Source of the DNA: Siphonodentalium dalli
Taxonomy: Eukaryota; Mollusca; Scaphopoda; Gadilida; Siphonodentaliidae
DNA: 64,000 nt
Direction: 5' to 3'
NCBI GenBank assembly: GCA_032622095.1
Contig: CP136069.1
Span: 158,893,043 to 158,957,042, forward strand
Position 1 is the first letter of the stretch, and every line of letters begins with the position of its first letter. The notes beneath the pieces are model-generated. The model saw nothing but the letters and a program-made list of their open reading frames with translations. It did not search any database and was not told the origin of the DNA. The position numbers were made by a program, and so were the translations under genes. This document shows, in pieces, positions 45,015 to 57,589 of this stretch.

Positions 45015-48000
45015 GATTACTCCTCCCTTCGGTGCCTGTCTTGAGCAAAGCGAAACCATTCCTTGATACCATCATTTATTTTGTCAGTGCACTCCTCTCT
45101 GTGTCATGTTTGATCTAACAGTTCCTGGAAATAATTTATTAGCTGAAAATGTTAGTAACAATTGAATCAATTTGCTAATAACATACTTAATAATAAACTA
45201 GAATGCACTCACTGGAGCTGCCTATACTTGCGCCCATCACACATTTGGCATGTTTTGTTGTGTCTTATACCAACAACAGTTTGAACCACGGGGGCTGGCC
45301 CCTCGTTTGAGAGATCGATAACAAAAATCTAGTTATCAAATCTCAGTTCATCCATCGCTGAAATAGTTGTGTGTATACGGACAGAATATCTCTGTTATCT
45401 CAAGTTGATCTATTACACTAATGATGGGCTTAGTAATACGTACGAGTTGTTTGACATATTTATAGAACAATATAGATATCGTTCATGTAAAGGGTGTGAA
45501 GACGATTGGTTGCCGATGATGCTATATTATGTAGGCCTACCAATTGGATTAAATTACTAGTTTGACTAGAATGATATCAATTGTGTATGCCATTGCACCT
45601 CAGTGGCAAAAACCATCAAAGTAAATTACAAATACCGACACAATTAAAAAAAAACACGCGACCATTGGCTAGTCTTTGATTAACAGTGTGTCAATGTGAA
45701 CATGCTCTTAGCGACTGATCTACGGGAACATACATGTATCATCAAAATGTCTATTGCGTTGAGAATGAGAAAGCTTGTTTTCCCAGTTAATTAATAAGGC
45801 ATTTTAATAATTCATGTTTCCACATTCACATTTTTCAGTGCACTTGTTTTTCAGTTGAACCACGCGCTCGACTGTTTGGCCGGACATGATTTATATGCAC
45901 CAGGATCTTTCGAAAATGTTTTGAACTTTCCAGAAATATTTTCGCACCTCACTGTCGCTGCGAAAAAAAAAACGATTCCGCACGCATCTTTTAGACTTTA
46001 TCTCAACTCATTTCCACGAGTTTCAAGTACCATAAAATAGGCTTCTAATGGGCAGTACTATTGCCCACTTTTGTTTTTCATGCAGTATATATATATTTAT
46101 ATATAATAATAAAACACGAAGTTGTTGGCAGATGGAATGGTTTAGCCTGTCCGTGTAATACGAGTCTCAGCTGTCTGGACATCGACGCAATCATGTCTGT
46201 TGTTTTGCGCGCCCATGTAGCTTGTGACGTCCTGATGTGCGTCGTGACGTCATGTCGTCTTGATCGGTTTCCAGAAAGAAATCATTCAATATTGTTCATT
46301 TATGAACGATTTATTACCAAAATAAAACCAGATAACGATGCAAATTAAGTATATATTGGTGCAACCATTTCATATTAGCGCGTGTGCATTCTTTACAGTA
46401 TGTACTTCAGGTATGACGTAACATGTTCGCGGAAGGACAAACAGATAAACAGAGATCCGGACCGAAAACATTACTTGCGTCCAGCATAGACTGGCGCAAG
46501 TAACTAGATGAACTAGCTTATTCAGCAGCGGGGAGGCCCGTGGCCCCTGCACAAAATGCCATGTGCGCTTCACGTACATTTTGATCATTTAAAAAATTTA
46601 TTTGAAAACAAAATTTAATATATATTTTTTACCCCAAATTTAGTTATCCAATTCCGGGCAGATTAAATAAAAAGAGCATTTAACGCCCATTTCCAATGTT
46701 TATTGTGTTTACATAATACATTTCAACTTCTCTCACATATCTGTTTGCATATTTCAAAGCAGCATATTTGAAGGATATTTATGAATTATAAACCATTAAC
46801 TCATTAGACAGGGAAGAATCCAGAGATAATTTGGGGACACCTGTTTTCCAGCAGAGAATACATGTATCCCCATATAACTTAATGAGGCTTCTACACTGAA
46901 AAAACTTATGTCATAATATTTCTGATTTCAAAATTGAACATGCAAATAAAGGCTCTATTGCAAATGCAGATTTTTTATTTACATAGCATATTGTTGAAAA
47001 AGTGGAAAATTCAGGGACATTTGAGCTTCTCGAGTTTGGGGTCCCATACCTGCAACACTAAACGGGTATCAAAACAGCCCTGGATATTTCCCTGCATAAG
47101 AATGGTTTTACAATTGGGCTATTGTATTGCAAAATACTTATGGTATCACAGAAAGGTGTCTTGCCGTGGTCATAAAACACGGACATCATAAATTCATGAT
47201 AAACAAAGTCACCAGTAATGTTATATAATTACAACTAAATACAACTATTTTCTATTTCATTGATTCATGCTTTTGATTGTTTGAGAGTATAGCGTGTGAC
47301 CTACGACTGCAAACGTACGGGGGATATAATGAAGGAAGAATATCTTCTGAGTCGTGTGTGACCGATTGCTCTATCGTCTGCCAATCTTGTTCATGGGCTT
47401 CATTTTCGACAATTTATTACTCCTCCTTTCGGTGCCTGTCTTGAGCAAAGCGAAACCATTCCTTGATACCATCATTTATTTTGTCAGTGCACTCCTCTCT
47501 TTATGTCATGTTTGATCTAACAGCTCCTGGAAATAATTAATTAGCTGAAAATATTAGTAACAATTGAATCATTTTGCTAATAACATACTTTATAATAAAC
47601 TAGACGAACTAGCGTATTCAGCAGCTGGGAGGCATGTGGCACCTGCACAAAATGCCATGTGCGCTTCACGTACATTTTGCGAAAATGTTATTTGAAAGAA
47701 AAAAAAATTCAAATTAATATTTTTCCCCCCAAAATATAGTTATCCAATTCCGGGCAGATTAAATAAAAAGGGCATTTAACGCCCATTTCCAATGTTTATT
47801 GTGTTTACACAATACATTTCAACTTCTCTCACATATCCGTTTGCATATTTCAAAGCAGCATATTTGAAGGATATTTATTTATTATAAACCATTAACTCAT
47901 TAGACGGCAGAATCCAGAGATAATTTGGGGACACCTGTTTTCCAGCAGAGGATACATGTATCCCCATATAACTTAATGAGGCTTTTACACTGATACAACA

Positions 48001-48466
48001 CAGATACCGGTACAGATCATATATTATAAATATGACATAATATTTCTGATTTCAAAATTGAACATGCAAATAAAGGCTCTATTGCAATTGCAGATTTTTT
48101 ATTTACATAGCATATTGTTGAAAAAGTGGAAAATTCACGGACATTTGAGCTTCTAGAGTTTGGGCTCCCATACCTGCAACATTAAACAGGTATCAAAACA
48201 GCCCTAGATATTTCCCTGCATTAGAATGGTATTACAATTGGGCTATTGTATTGTAAAATACTTATGGTATCACAGAAAGGTGTCTTGCCGTGGTCATAAA
48301 ACACGGACATCATAAATTCATGATAAACAAAGTCACCAGTAATATTATATAATTACAACTAAATACAACTATTTTCTATTTCATTGATGCATTATTTTGA
48401 TTGTTTGAGAGTATAGCGTGTGACCTACGGCTGCAAGCGTACGGGGATATAATGAAAGAAGAATAT
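45015..48466. repeat. tandem duplication, second copy lacks a 1.3-kb segment
   Basis: 45015-45201 matches 47415-47602, and 46502-47345 matches 47597-48466, with high identity (TTATTACTCCTCC, CGGGCAGATTAAATAAAAAG, AGAAAGGTGTCTTGCCGTGG). Copy 1 carries an extra 1.3 kb at 45202-46501, flanked by AACTAG on both sides. Copy 2 has its own short insertion near 47995. Confidence 0.85.
45202..46507. other. segment present only in copy 1
   Basis: AACTAG at 45196-45201 and 46502-46507 bounds the extra 1.3 kb. Either an insertion with 6-bp duplication or a deletion in copy 2 at that repeat. Inside: short frames only, a TA/ATA-rich tract at about 46085, no recognised protein. Confidence 0.45.
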
Positions 48467-48469
48467 ATA

Positions 48470-49480
48470 CCCACTGTGAATAACTTTAACCACTCGCAGG
48501 TCTCTGAATGGATCCTTCGTTCCTTTTCCTGCCCAATTCATCTTTTCCGGCAGTGCCTGTCCGATCAAGCTTCCCAATATAATTGTTATGCATTTTAAAG
48601 AGTACTCCCATCGTGATGACGTAGGTCTCGCTCCTGAAAGAAAAGTAGATATAATTAACACATCACCATATGTGTATCAACGCGTTCACAAGAAAGACAT
48701 CTTTATCTACCGGTATTGAATATTCTATGGTCAGCAATTCATCCCTCTTAATTCAGATTGCTGCCCCCTTGTTTTTCCCCCGACGATCACTTGAACAAGT
48801 CTGGAAATACTGACTTACCAACCTCTTCGAACAGTAGGATCATCTCCCAGCCTACTCTCAAGATGCACAAGTGCATCTCGACTGCAAACCGGGAGACTCA
48901 CCTCCACACCACCATCGACCTCCTTTCTATTATCTTGTCCACTGTTTTATGCAAGGAGTCCACCTGACTCTTTAATTCCACAAGAAGAGTTAGAACTCTT
49001 CTGTCAACTGCTGCAATAAAAAATGATAACCAAAGATGAGCAATTCAGGTTCATTCAATGTATATTGTACGATCAGCTAGTAAGAATGTGAGATATTTAC
49101 TTCAAAGATACTTATAAGACATGTATCGAGTGCAGGATTTCAAACATATAGCTTTGACTAAAATACAGTATGTAATTGTTTTCTCTTTTGTAATTTGACA
49201 GATTTTAATATGCATAATTGAATTTAATAATTGTGCCATTTACACTTGGGGTCCAAATAAAAATATTGTGCAAAATAAGAGTACAGGGTTCTGTAGAAGC
49301 CAATCAGAGTACGGGGTGGAATATTTAAATACATTTACTACATGAAGAAAATTGGGGGCCGAGGAATGAACAAGAATCAGTGTCTGTGCCTGATATTAAA
49401 TTTACGCCATTAAATACGTCAAAGACTCATTGGCCAATGGAACATGTCCCATAATTTAATAGTCGGGAATAATAAAAATA
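48470..49480. other. no gene seen
   Basis: Short open frames without recognisable protein. Confidence 0.35.
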
Positions 49481-49880
49481 GTCACTGAAGAAGCGTTTTT
49501 TGCTATGGTTTATCTTTTATCAGTGAAGAAACCATTGGATTGGTTTGGACTATCTTTTCAGCCTGTTTTCCCGACAACCCGCATATTATCTGCTTATAAA
49601 GAACTTGTTTTTGGTAGATAATCTGCTTAGAATGGCCTCGTTTTGAGGCGAGTCTGAGCATATTATTGCGGACAATGACACGACACATATAAGCAAACCC
49701 ACGACTGTTCATGTGTACGCTCTTTAACATGTATTTTTACTGGTCCGTGCCTTAAAACGAAATAATGGTTGATGACTCCATTATTTGCTTATTTTAGAAT
49801 CAAATAATCACATTATGTACATATTTCACATAATAGGTCGATTATGTGCGTATTTTATCAGCGACGAAGCTATTGGATTG
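49480..49880. repeat. hairpin-bearing dispersed repeat, second copy
   Basis: Shares GAGGCGA.TCTGAGCATATTA and AAAACGAAATAATGG-type text with 1-270, mostly inverted, plus ATCAAATAATCACATTA. Confidence 0.5.
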
Positions 49881-50820
49881 CTATGGTTTATCTTTCATTT
49901 GTATTAAGGTTCGAGTCACATTGTATCATAGTCCCCAGTTACATATCATAAATATAAGTGTAATCAATTGGAGTGGTAGGCCTATCGTGTGTATATACAA
50001 CGCTTATGTTGGTCATATAATAGGTGCTACCTAGTAGTGAATATTATCAACCAGGTATGTTTTAGTTGAACATTGGTCATTTAACTACGCTATGACATAC
50101 AAATCGAGAAGCCGATACCGACTCCAACATCATTGAATACAATGAATTTATTGAGGAAACCAAAATACAATGGTATTGGATGCCCCCTTGTTAATTTTTC
50201 AATTTGAATATTTTCCTTTTCCATTGGGATGATCCATCAAAATCATCACCATAACTGGCTAAAAATTTCAAACTGCAATCGTTTACACTACTTTTTGGTC
50301 AATATGTCAGATGGATGCAAACCGTCCTTCAACTATAATTGTAACTTTGGCAACGAGCCCTGCGTTTGATTAGATCCCGATCCAAAAGTATTGGGTAACA
50401 GCCATTGTCACACATGCAAATTGTTCATATGATTAGTCATATTAATTTTTCATCTTCATCACTCTATTACTCTGTTCCTTTTAATGAGGTGTACCTGACC
50501 TTGGTATGTCTCTTTGTCCACAATTCATAATATTCAGTGGTATGTTCCTGTTCACCCGCTTGTGACAAACTCTTTCGAAATCGTCTATATCTTCGATGTG
50601 ACCAATTCATTTGTCGTCTGCCAATCTTTTCATGGGCTTCATTTTCGTGAATTGATTTACAAAGTTTCGGGTATATTAACCATTATGATATTTCGTTGTT
50701 TTCTATTTGTTTGCACCAGCTGTTCTTCAATGTTCGATTTGTTTGTTCAATTTCAGTTGGAACCGCTGTCTGTTCTGCTAATAAATCATTCGGCTTGTTA
50801 TCTAATTATTTAAGGAGATA
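49881..50820. other. no gene seen
   Basis: The text CGTCTGCCAATCTT..CATGGGCTTCATTTTCG at about 50613 is shared with about 47375. Otherwise nothing recognised. Confidence 0.35.
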
Positions 50821-50829
50821 ACACCGACA

Positions 50830-51475
50830 TGAGATGAAGCAGTGGTTGATGTCGTGAATGGAATGAAAGCCGATAGTAATATCGAGATTAGTCACATTGT
50901 TACTGATCCAGATGCGACAGGCTTCAAAGGTTGCGAGGATCTTTATGACGGGTGCTGACAACTTTCGGTGCGACTCCCGCACTTCTTTCTCTCGTAATGT
51001 TACATATATAAACCTGAACATTTCTGATCGATGTCAGGGGGAATAAACATCTGCGAGAAAGCATTTCAAAAGCAACATTGAAGGAATGAAGAAAAATTAC
51101 TCAAAGTGAAAGAATCGACAGTGAACTGTTTCAAAAATTCCGTTATGTGTATGAACTACTCGTATCTGCAAGGGGGCCAAAAATATCCAACTGGATCGTT
51201 AAAAATGAAACTGCTTGGACCCAAATTTACGATCAATAACTCTGCGGACTTTTCAGATATTCTCATGAAGTGTGTTAACCACAGACTGTCCACAAATGAT
51301 TGACAACACTTCGCTTGTCATGAACACGCAAAAAGCCGAAGCATTCAACGGAGCAATTCGGGTCTCGCTGCCTAAAGTGTGACATTCACTCGAAATGTTA
51401 GTGGGCGTGCACATTCGGCTTGCCGGTCCATAAATTTAGGAAGTGAGGATTCCATATATGTGCTGTGTAAAGACT
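50830..51475 (+). pseudogene. Mutator-like transposase-domain protein, C-terminal remnant
   Basis: Plus strand, in several frames. Blocks in order: EAVVDVVNGMKADSNIEISH, IVTDPDATGF, CLDYL-like YLQGGQKYPTGSLKMKLLG, PKFTINNSADFSDILMKCVN, NTQKAEAFNGAIRVSLPK and, after a frameshift, VTFTRNVSGRAHSACRSINL and SIYVLCKD. These are conserved C-terminal blocks of the same 'Mutator-like transposase domain' family as the remnant at 19565-21143, which covers the other half. Stops and frameshifts make it inactive. No terminal repeats identified. Confidence 0.65.
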
Positions 51476-51479
51476 AAGA

Positions 51480-52140
51480 AAATGATCTAAACTAATATAA
51501 AATGACAAAAAAAAGTCGAAACGGGCAAGAGTAGTGAGACAATTTGTATCATGATGATTTCTACCTGAATCATGTCCCAAACAGTTGAAGGAACGAACAC
51601 ACATATATTAAGTTGTCGAAGTGGAAAGTGTTAAACTGAGGGTATGAAATAAAGCTTTCTCTTTAATCAAATCAGACACAAAGGTATATGCGCGCTAGTG
51701 CACCGTTTCTGGCAATGGCGTCTTTCAAAATTTCTTTCATGGCTCCAGAATAACGTGGTCAGCACTGGTACACGTCTTTTTATGGCATATGTAACTCGAG
51801 GCCGCCGAGGCAATACTCGGTCGGAGAAATGGCTAGTCTGGCTTATGGTTTATGCTATGCGGTGGACTCCCCAATCCTTCCTCGACTCAGAATTACTACT
51901 TACAGTAGCATTATTTCTATCGGGTGGAAGTTTTACATTCAAATCCATAGCCATCCTTTCTCGTCCGACCTGTCCACACGCGACAACCGAATGACCCTCA
52001 GACTAAAGTCTTCAGATAATTTAGCATAGTAAATATCATAGAAATTACTTTCCTCCATGTTGATTGACTTGGATGACTTACAGTTGTGTTTAAATTATTT
52101 GGGACATGATATCAAGAAGCGGATATACACACATTTAGGT
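51480..52140. other. no gene assigned
   Basis: Open frames at about 51700-52030 do not resemble a known protein. Confidence 0.35.
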
Positions 52141-52142
52141 TA

Positions 52143-52566
52143 CACTGGTGTAAATATCTTCCAGAGGTTTCAATGCTAACATTTGTTGGTGTCCATCAGA
52201 TGCCAAATTGAAAGTGTTCAAACTGCCTTGTATGTGAGCTTGACATCTGCGGAAACGTTCCCAATAAAAAACATTCACCCTTTTGAAAGGAATCCACTTA
52301 AAAGTTCCGTGTTTTTATAACTAGGGTCAGTTCCGCACTAAATAAATGTCATTTTTTAATCACTTGACAATTCTAAAAAGCCTCAACAGACTTCACCTTT
52401 AATTAATGGGTCTCTTCGCAAATTAAGTTAGTGGGAGTTTGATGCTTTGAATTTTTGTGAAATTTTTTATTTTAATTAATTCAATCAGTCACAGCCAAGT
52501 ATTTTAACTGTCAATTTTTACACTTTTCCTAACAGCAGGGGGAGTTACCTATAGTATTTACACCAG
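52143..52566. mobile_element. mariner-type MITE, 424 bp
   Basis: Ends CACTGGTGTAAATA and its reverse complement, flanked by TA (52141-52142 and 52567-52568). TA target use is typical of Tc1/mariner. Non-coding. Confidence 0.55.
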
Positions 52567-52568
52567 TA

Positions 52569-53164
52569 TAACATACAGGGTCATGTGGCGTTGTCCTGTA
52601 CATAACCCATGTTGAAACTTGATATATATCAATGATTATTAAACTGATGTTTGTAAAAATCGTGTATTTTGGCAATTTATCCCTTTAATTTGACCCCGCC
52701 ACCAATAAAACACTAATTCATAATAAAGAGACAACATGCAAGTTGGAATTGAGTTTAATTTAATAATACGATGCATCCAATGAAGAACGAGAAGTTATAC
52801 CACATTCATCTGATCAGGTTATCACTTTATTTTCAACTCTTGTGACTCATGAATCTCATTTCTCCACAATAACAAATATGCACAGGTTTCATTTAACCCT
52901 AAGCAGACCAGCTGCGGATTCACATGAAAAATTCCTTTACTTTGTGTTGAGAGTTCATTAGTTCGTAACCTTTGCATAATTTTGAAGAACAATTACTACT
53001 TGTCTCAAAATCAGAAGAAAAAACAGTTGAACCTCATTTAAACATTGAGCTCAGACAGATATTTTAACCCTGGTCAGGTAAATTTTCCTGATTGAAAATG
53101 GTGTTAAAATGTTAAATGGATTTGGTGCAATTCCTTTTTTTTTTTGCGAATAGGTATACACGTA
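52569..53164. other. no gene seen
   Basis: AT-rich without features. Confidence 0.35.
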
Positions 53165-53666
53165 TTAAAGGTACGGTTGGCCTTGGTGGTGGGTATCCTG
53201 TGAAAATATTTCCACCCGTCAAAAACCGCCACAAACAGAAAGAACATCAAACTGTAGACATACTTTGTCCGTATACATATAAGAAATATCGCATAAACAG
53301 TATGTTATTGTCAAATGTTTGACCATTGTTATGTAAACAAAAGCATAAAAAGTTACTTTTCTGGTGTTTGTTTATATTATGATGGTAAACATAAAGAGCG
53401 TTCTTTGTTGGTGAATACCTGATATGGAACTAATAAAGAGCGTTTATGCCATTTGTGTGTGATTAGCCAGTAGCATTGTTCTGTCTTCAGTAACACAATC
53501 AGGCTCTTGCTTAGGTAAAACATAGTAGGTCTTTATGATAACATGCTGTTTACGCGATGGTCATGGTATATATGAACGAAACTGTATGCGTTTTAATGTT
53601 TTTCTGTTTACGGTGATTGGAACAAATATGAATATTTTCGACAACTAAGGCCAACCGTACCTTTAA
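53165..53666. mobile_element. TTAA MITE copy 6
   Basis: Both ends here read AAGGTACGGTTGGCC (inverted at the right), so the usual GGCACGTGAGG end has been replaced, perhaps by conversion. TTAA on both sides. Confidence 0.9.
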
Positions 53667-54274
53667 ACGTACATTGTACTGCGAGAATCAACATTGGAAC
53701 AGATATGTTTGTACCTGGTCACTGGTGAATGCCTTGATATCGTCATAGGGTAGAAAACTAGCATTTCTTGTATTAATTAACTCTTAGTGCCAGAGCCTTA
53801 TTTAAGGTATTGTAGCCAAAGTGCCAGGCAGACACTAAATTCACCTGTTTATTGTGATAATTTACTACTGTATTATCTGGGAGTAGAACAGATTGCATAT
53901 ATATGATTATGTTGAGAAATTTTTGAAAGTGATGACATAACTTTTGTTATGGAGATTGATTAACTCCTAAAAGGGTGTAGCTTTATTTTTCGCGAGTTTT
54001 CGGAGAATTTTAACTTCATGGACCAACATATTCCTAATATGCCAAAGATCTGTCTGTGATAATTAGCTGAATGAGTCAATCAATTTCCTATCCACAATAA
54101 TGTGCATCTGAGCTATGGAATATTACTGAAACTATGTATCAATATACGGCGATATACCCACCCTTGACAATAAAACTAGACAACTCGATTGTCTAACGAA
54201 TTATTATTCCAGTATATGTGCTAGAAATAATACTGATGCCACAGTTAGAAGTCCGGAATTGATCTAATTAACTG
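53667..54274. other. no gene seen
   Basis: AT-rich without features. Confidence 0.35.
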
Positions 54275-54657
54275 TTAACCCTTTACCCAACAAAACGGCC
54301 AAAACCGACCAAATAAAGCTTCAACAGCCTAAAATATCTTCGGTCTGTCTCAATAGAACCATACAAATATGGATATCATTGGAACCGGCTCCTTGACCAC
54401 ATTGTGATAGTTACAGTTATGCCCTGTGCCAATGCATTCTCTTATATATGCGAGTCGACCATAGGTCGCCTCGCATATATAAGAGAATGCATTGGCCTAA
54501 AAAAATCTGTTTTTTTAACACTTTTTACCATTTTTTTTTACATATTTTAATGTGTTAAGCCAATGCATTCTCTTATATATGCGAGGCGACCTATGGTCGA
54601 CTCGCATATATAAGAGAATGCATTGGCACAGGGCCGTTCTGTTGGGTAAAGGGTTAA
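54275..54657. mobile_element. piggyBac-type MITE with two palindrome modules
   Basis: Ends TTAACCCTTTACCCAACA and TGTTGGGTAAAGGGTTAA, where TTAA is the target site. Contains the 69-nt palindrome at 54428-54496 and again, inverted, at 54559-54627, making a hairpin of hairpins. Confidence 0.85.
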
Positions 54658-57071
54658 GTACATAAAGCTTAGTGTTGGGTTATTAATAACACTTTATAGC
54701 ATTCATTATTCACATTCTCATCTAGGAGGGAATTTGAGGGATGTTAACTATTTCTAAATTCTTTGTTTAACTATCACATAATTCTTGGCTGATTCTGCCG
54801 CTACTTTGAAGTATGTTCCTGTTTTGACACTTCTGTATCAGGATCTCTCATGATCTCTCAAATGAAGGCAACTAAATGTTGAAATAATATGATTTGATAC
54901 AAACTAGAATTTTCACAGTTGAACCGTGAACCAATTTGACGTCGCTTGTGTTTTTGTTTTTTTTTGTTAGCAAAATAATCAGGATGTCTGTTACGCAGCC
55001 AATTTCAACCCGATCACCCACTATGATGTATTCAGGGTTCCTGGCTAATTTGTATGCATCCTATTTTACTGCGTATTAAGATTCCAGTTTTTTGAAAAAA
55101 AGCCGAGCACGAATTTATCTGCGACAAACGTAGCTCCTTATATAACTGTAACATGACACTTTTCATTAAGTGCGCTAACGTTGTGTTACCAAATGGCCAA
55201 CTGAATAACAATAGTTATATCTTTACAAAAATACACAACAATATGATTCATGCATGTTTTATTGATGTCGCCAATGAGAGAGTGGTGCAATTCACTTGTG
55301 AGTGCAAGAATATAATGAATATTTATTCTAATGCTTGTGTATGTCTGTCTGTCTCATCTTTTTGTTATATCTATTTCCACAATAAAAATAAATTAAAAAG
55401 AAGATTCCAGTGTAGAAAATTACATGTTTGGTTCTACATGTTTTTATTTTGTTTGACACGGAATCTCCTATGCATGTGTGTCATATCGTTTCGATATGAT
55501 AGATGGACACCAAAAACAAAATTTCATTAACAAAATTATAATCTTTCGTGCATCGTTAGGTATAGTTTATTTCATATTTGGTTTTCAACATTTTTTTAAA
55601 CAAAGTAGAAAACGATGTTAAATTAGATGTGTTGTAAATGGAAGTCTGGAACTCTAAATACATCTCTAATTGTGCAGCTGAAAAGCTGATGTGGCCAGTT
55701 TCACATGGAAGGAAAATACACAGAATGATCAATTTGACGTGCTATACGTTGACCATTTTAGTTTTTCAAAGTTTCCAATGGACTTAGCTGAGTTAAAGCG
55801 AGTCAAACTCACGAACTGACTTTGTTCATTTCTTTCTTATATGAAGAAGACTTGGACTAGGGAGTTTATAGTTTTTTCCCCATCAATATTAAGATAACTT
55901 TAGAGAAAAATTGTATGGCAAATAATAAAATATCCAAATACGAGTTACTATTCAAACACATGGTAGAATAAATCAGCATGATCTGGTTTCTAGACCCCCC
56001 CCCCAAAAAAACCAAACAATGTGCCAATAATCCAAGGTTAAAGGAATGTTCTAGTATAGTCATATAAAATTGAATAAATCTCCATGCCATTCCGAAACAC
56101 CAATACTTAGTTACTGGTATATTTTTAGAACCATGTGAAGTTTGGTGACGTTCCTATGAGAGGTGTGACCTTTAGGGTGTGTTAAAGGAAAATGTTAGTG
56201 CATACATGCACGCCAAAGCAATAGTTCAAACTTGACTTCACCAGACTGTGCTATATGTAAAAATTTAACATAGAAATAAAAATACCTTAAAAGTAATAGT
56301 GTTTTGGGGTGAAACGGAGGTTTGGTTCTAATATTACATTCGAATATTCGTGTTTAAGCTTTGATAAGTGGCACATAATGTTTCGTATTATGTTTTAGGT
56401 ATTGCTCAGTGTATCATCTTACCAACCATCATACTTGATCATGTGAAATATAATTCAATGATATACATTACTAACTTGGAATCATCCAAAAGCTTAATGT
56501 ATATTTCTCAGACATGGGGAATATTCACACATCGAATATATAGCCCATTACTTCCAATCATAGATGAATTGCCCATGAGCATCTAGCTTATAAAAAAAAC
56601 AGTGTTACAAATAACAGTCAAGTTTAATACATATTCAACTGATATTGTGTTCCCAACCCAAGATAAATATACTAGAAATCCATAAATTCTGAATGATGCT
56701 GAATTCGTTTTATTAAAACTGGTAATTGGAGGATGCATGGGTAAATTTCGAACTAGAACGCTCTAGGTCTCTAAAAGTGAAAAATGTTTCTCAGAATCAG
56801 AAATGCTTTTTTGGGAGAAAATAATTATGCAAATGGTTAATTATTGGCACATTTCCTTTACACGGTCTCCGTTAGCATTTCAGATAGAAAATAATTCTAA
56901 GCTCTTGTTATCTTAACACCGTTCATGCTTCATTTGCATACATAGAATTTAAACAAGATTACTGGTAGCTATTATGTAATACTAATTGCATTGTGCTATA
57001 TTTGATCTAAGGAATTATCTAGAATAATGAAAAAATGCTGCGTTCATGGATGACGGTAGATCATGACACGA
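54658..57071. other. no gene assigned
   Basis: Short open frames (for example 55153-55530) without recognisable protein; a C-run at about 55987-55995. Confidence 0.35.
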
Positions 57072-57535
57072 ATCTCTACTCTAGCTAACGCCAGTAGAGA
57101 TATTCCACCAGTAAAAAAAAAACCTGTCAACTGCAGTTTTGTCAGGGAACCTTATAAAGTCGAAAAATAATGCGGGAAATATATTTCTCAGATATTTCCT
57201 GTTCCTAAATAACGTACTTCACTGTATGTGAAGGTCTCAACTCAAAATTGCACGATTTAAGTGAGTTTGTGAGCGAAATTTTTGCTTTGTGTCGCTTACA
57301 ATTATTGAATTTCTCCTGGGTAATTAATTCAATGTTTATTGCGATATTGGCTCAAAAAAAGTAAAAGGGCCAGGACCACCCATAATGTGAAGTAGATTAT
57401 TGAGGAACAAGTATTAACAAAGAAATATATTCCATGTCTTGTTTGTTATATAGTTCCCTGTCAGAACAGCAAAAGGTTCCAAGGTTTAATTATTGGTGGA
57501 ATGTGATCTCTATGTGCGTTAGCCAGAGTAGAGAT
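57072..57535. mobile_element. foldback element, second copy
   Basis: Inverted arms ATCTCTACTCTAGCTAACGC and GCGTTAGCCAGAGTAGAGAT, then CCACCA/TGGTGG and GTCAGGGAACCTTATAAAGT / TAGTTCCCTGTCAGAAC. Same family as 24725-25260. Confidence 0.75.
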
Positions 57536-57589
57536 GCATGATGTTCTAGGATGACGCTAAAAATAAAATCAATTAACCATGGCATAACC

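Noticed and set aside
51698-52029. Open frames of 66-98 codons
   Set aside because: No family resemblance and no splice or start context that supports a gene.
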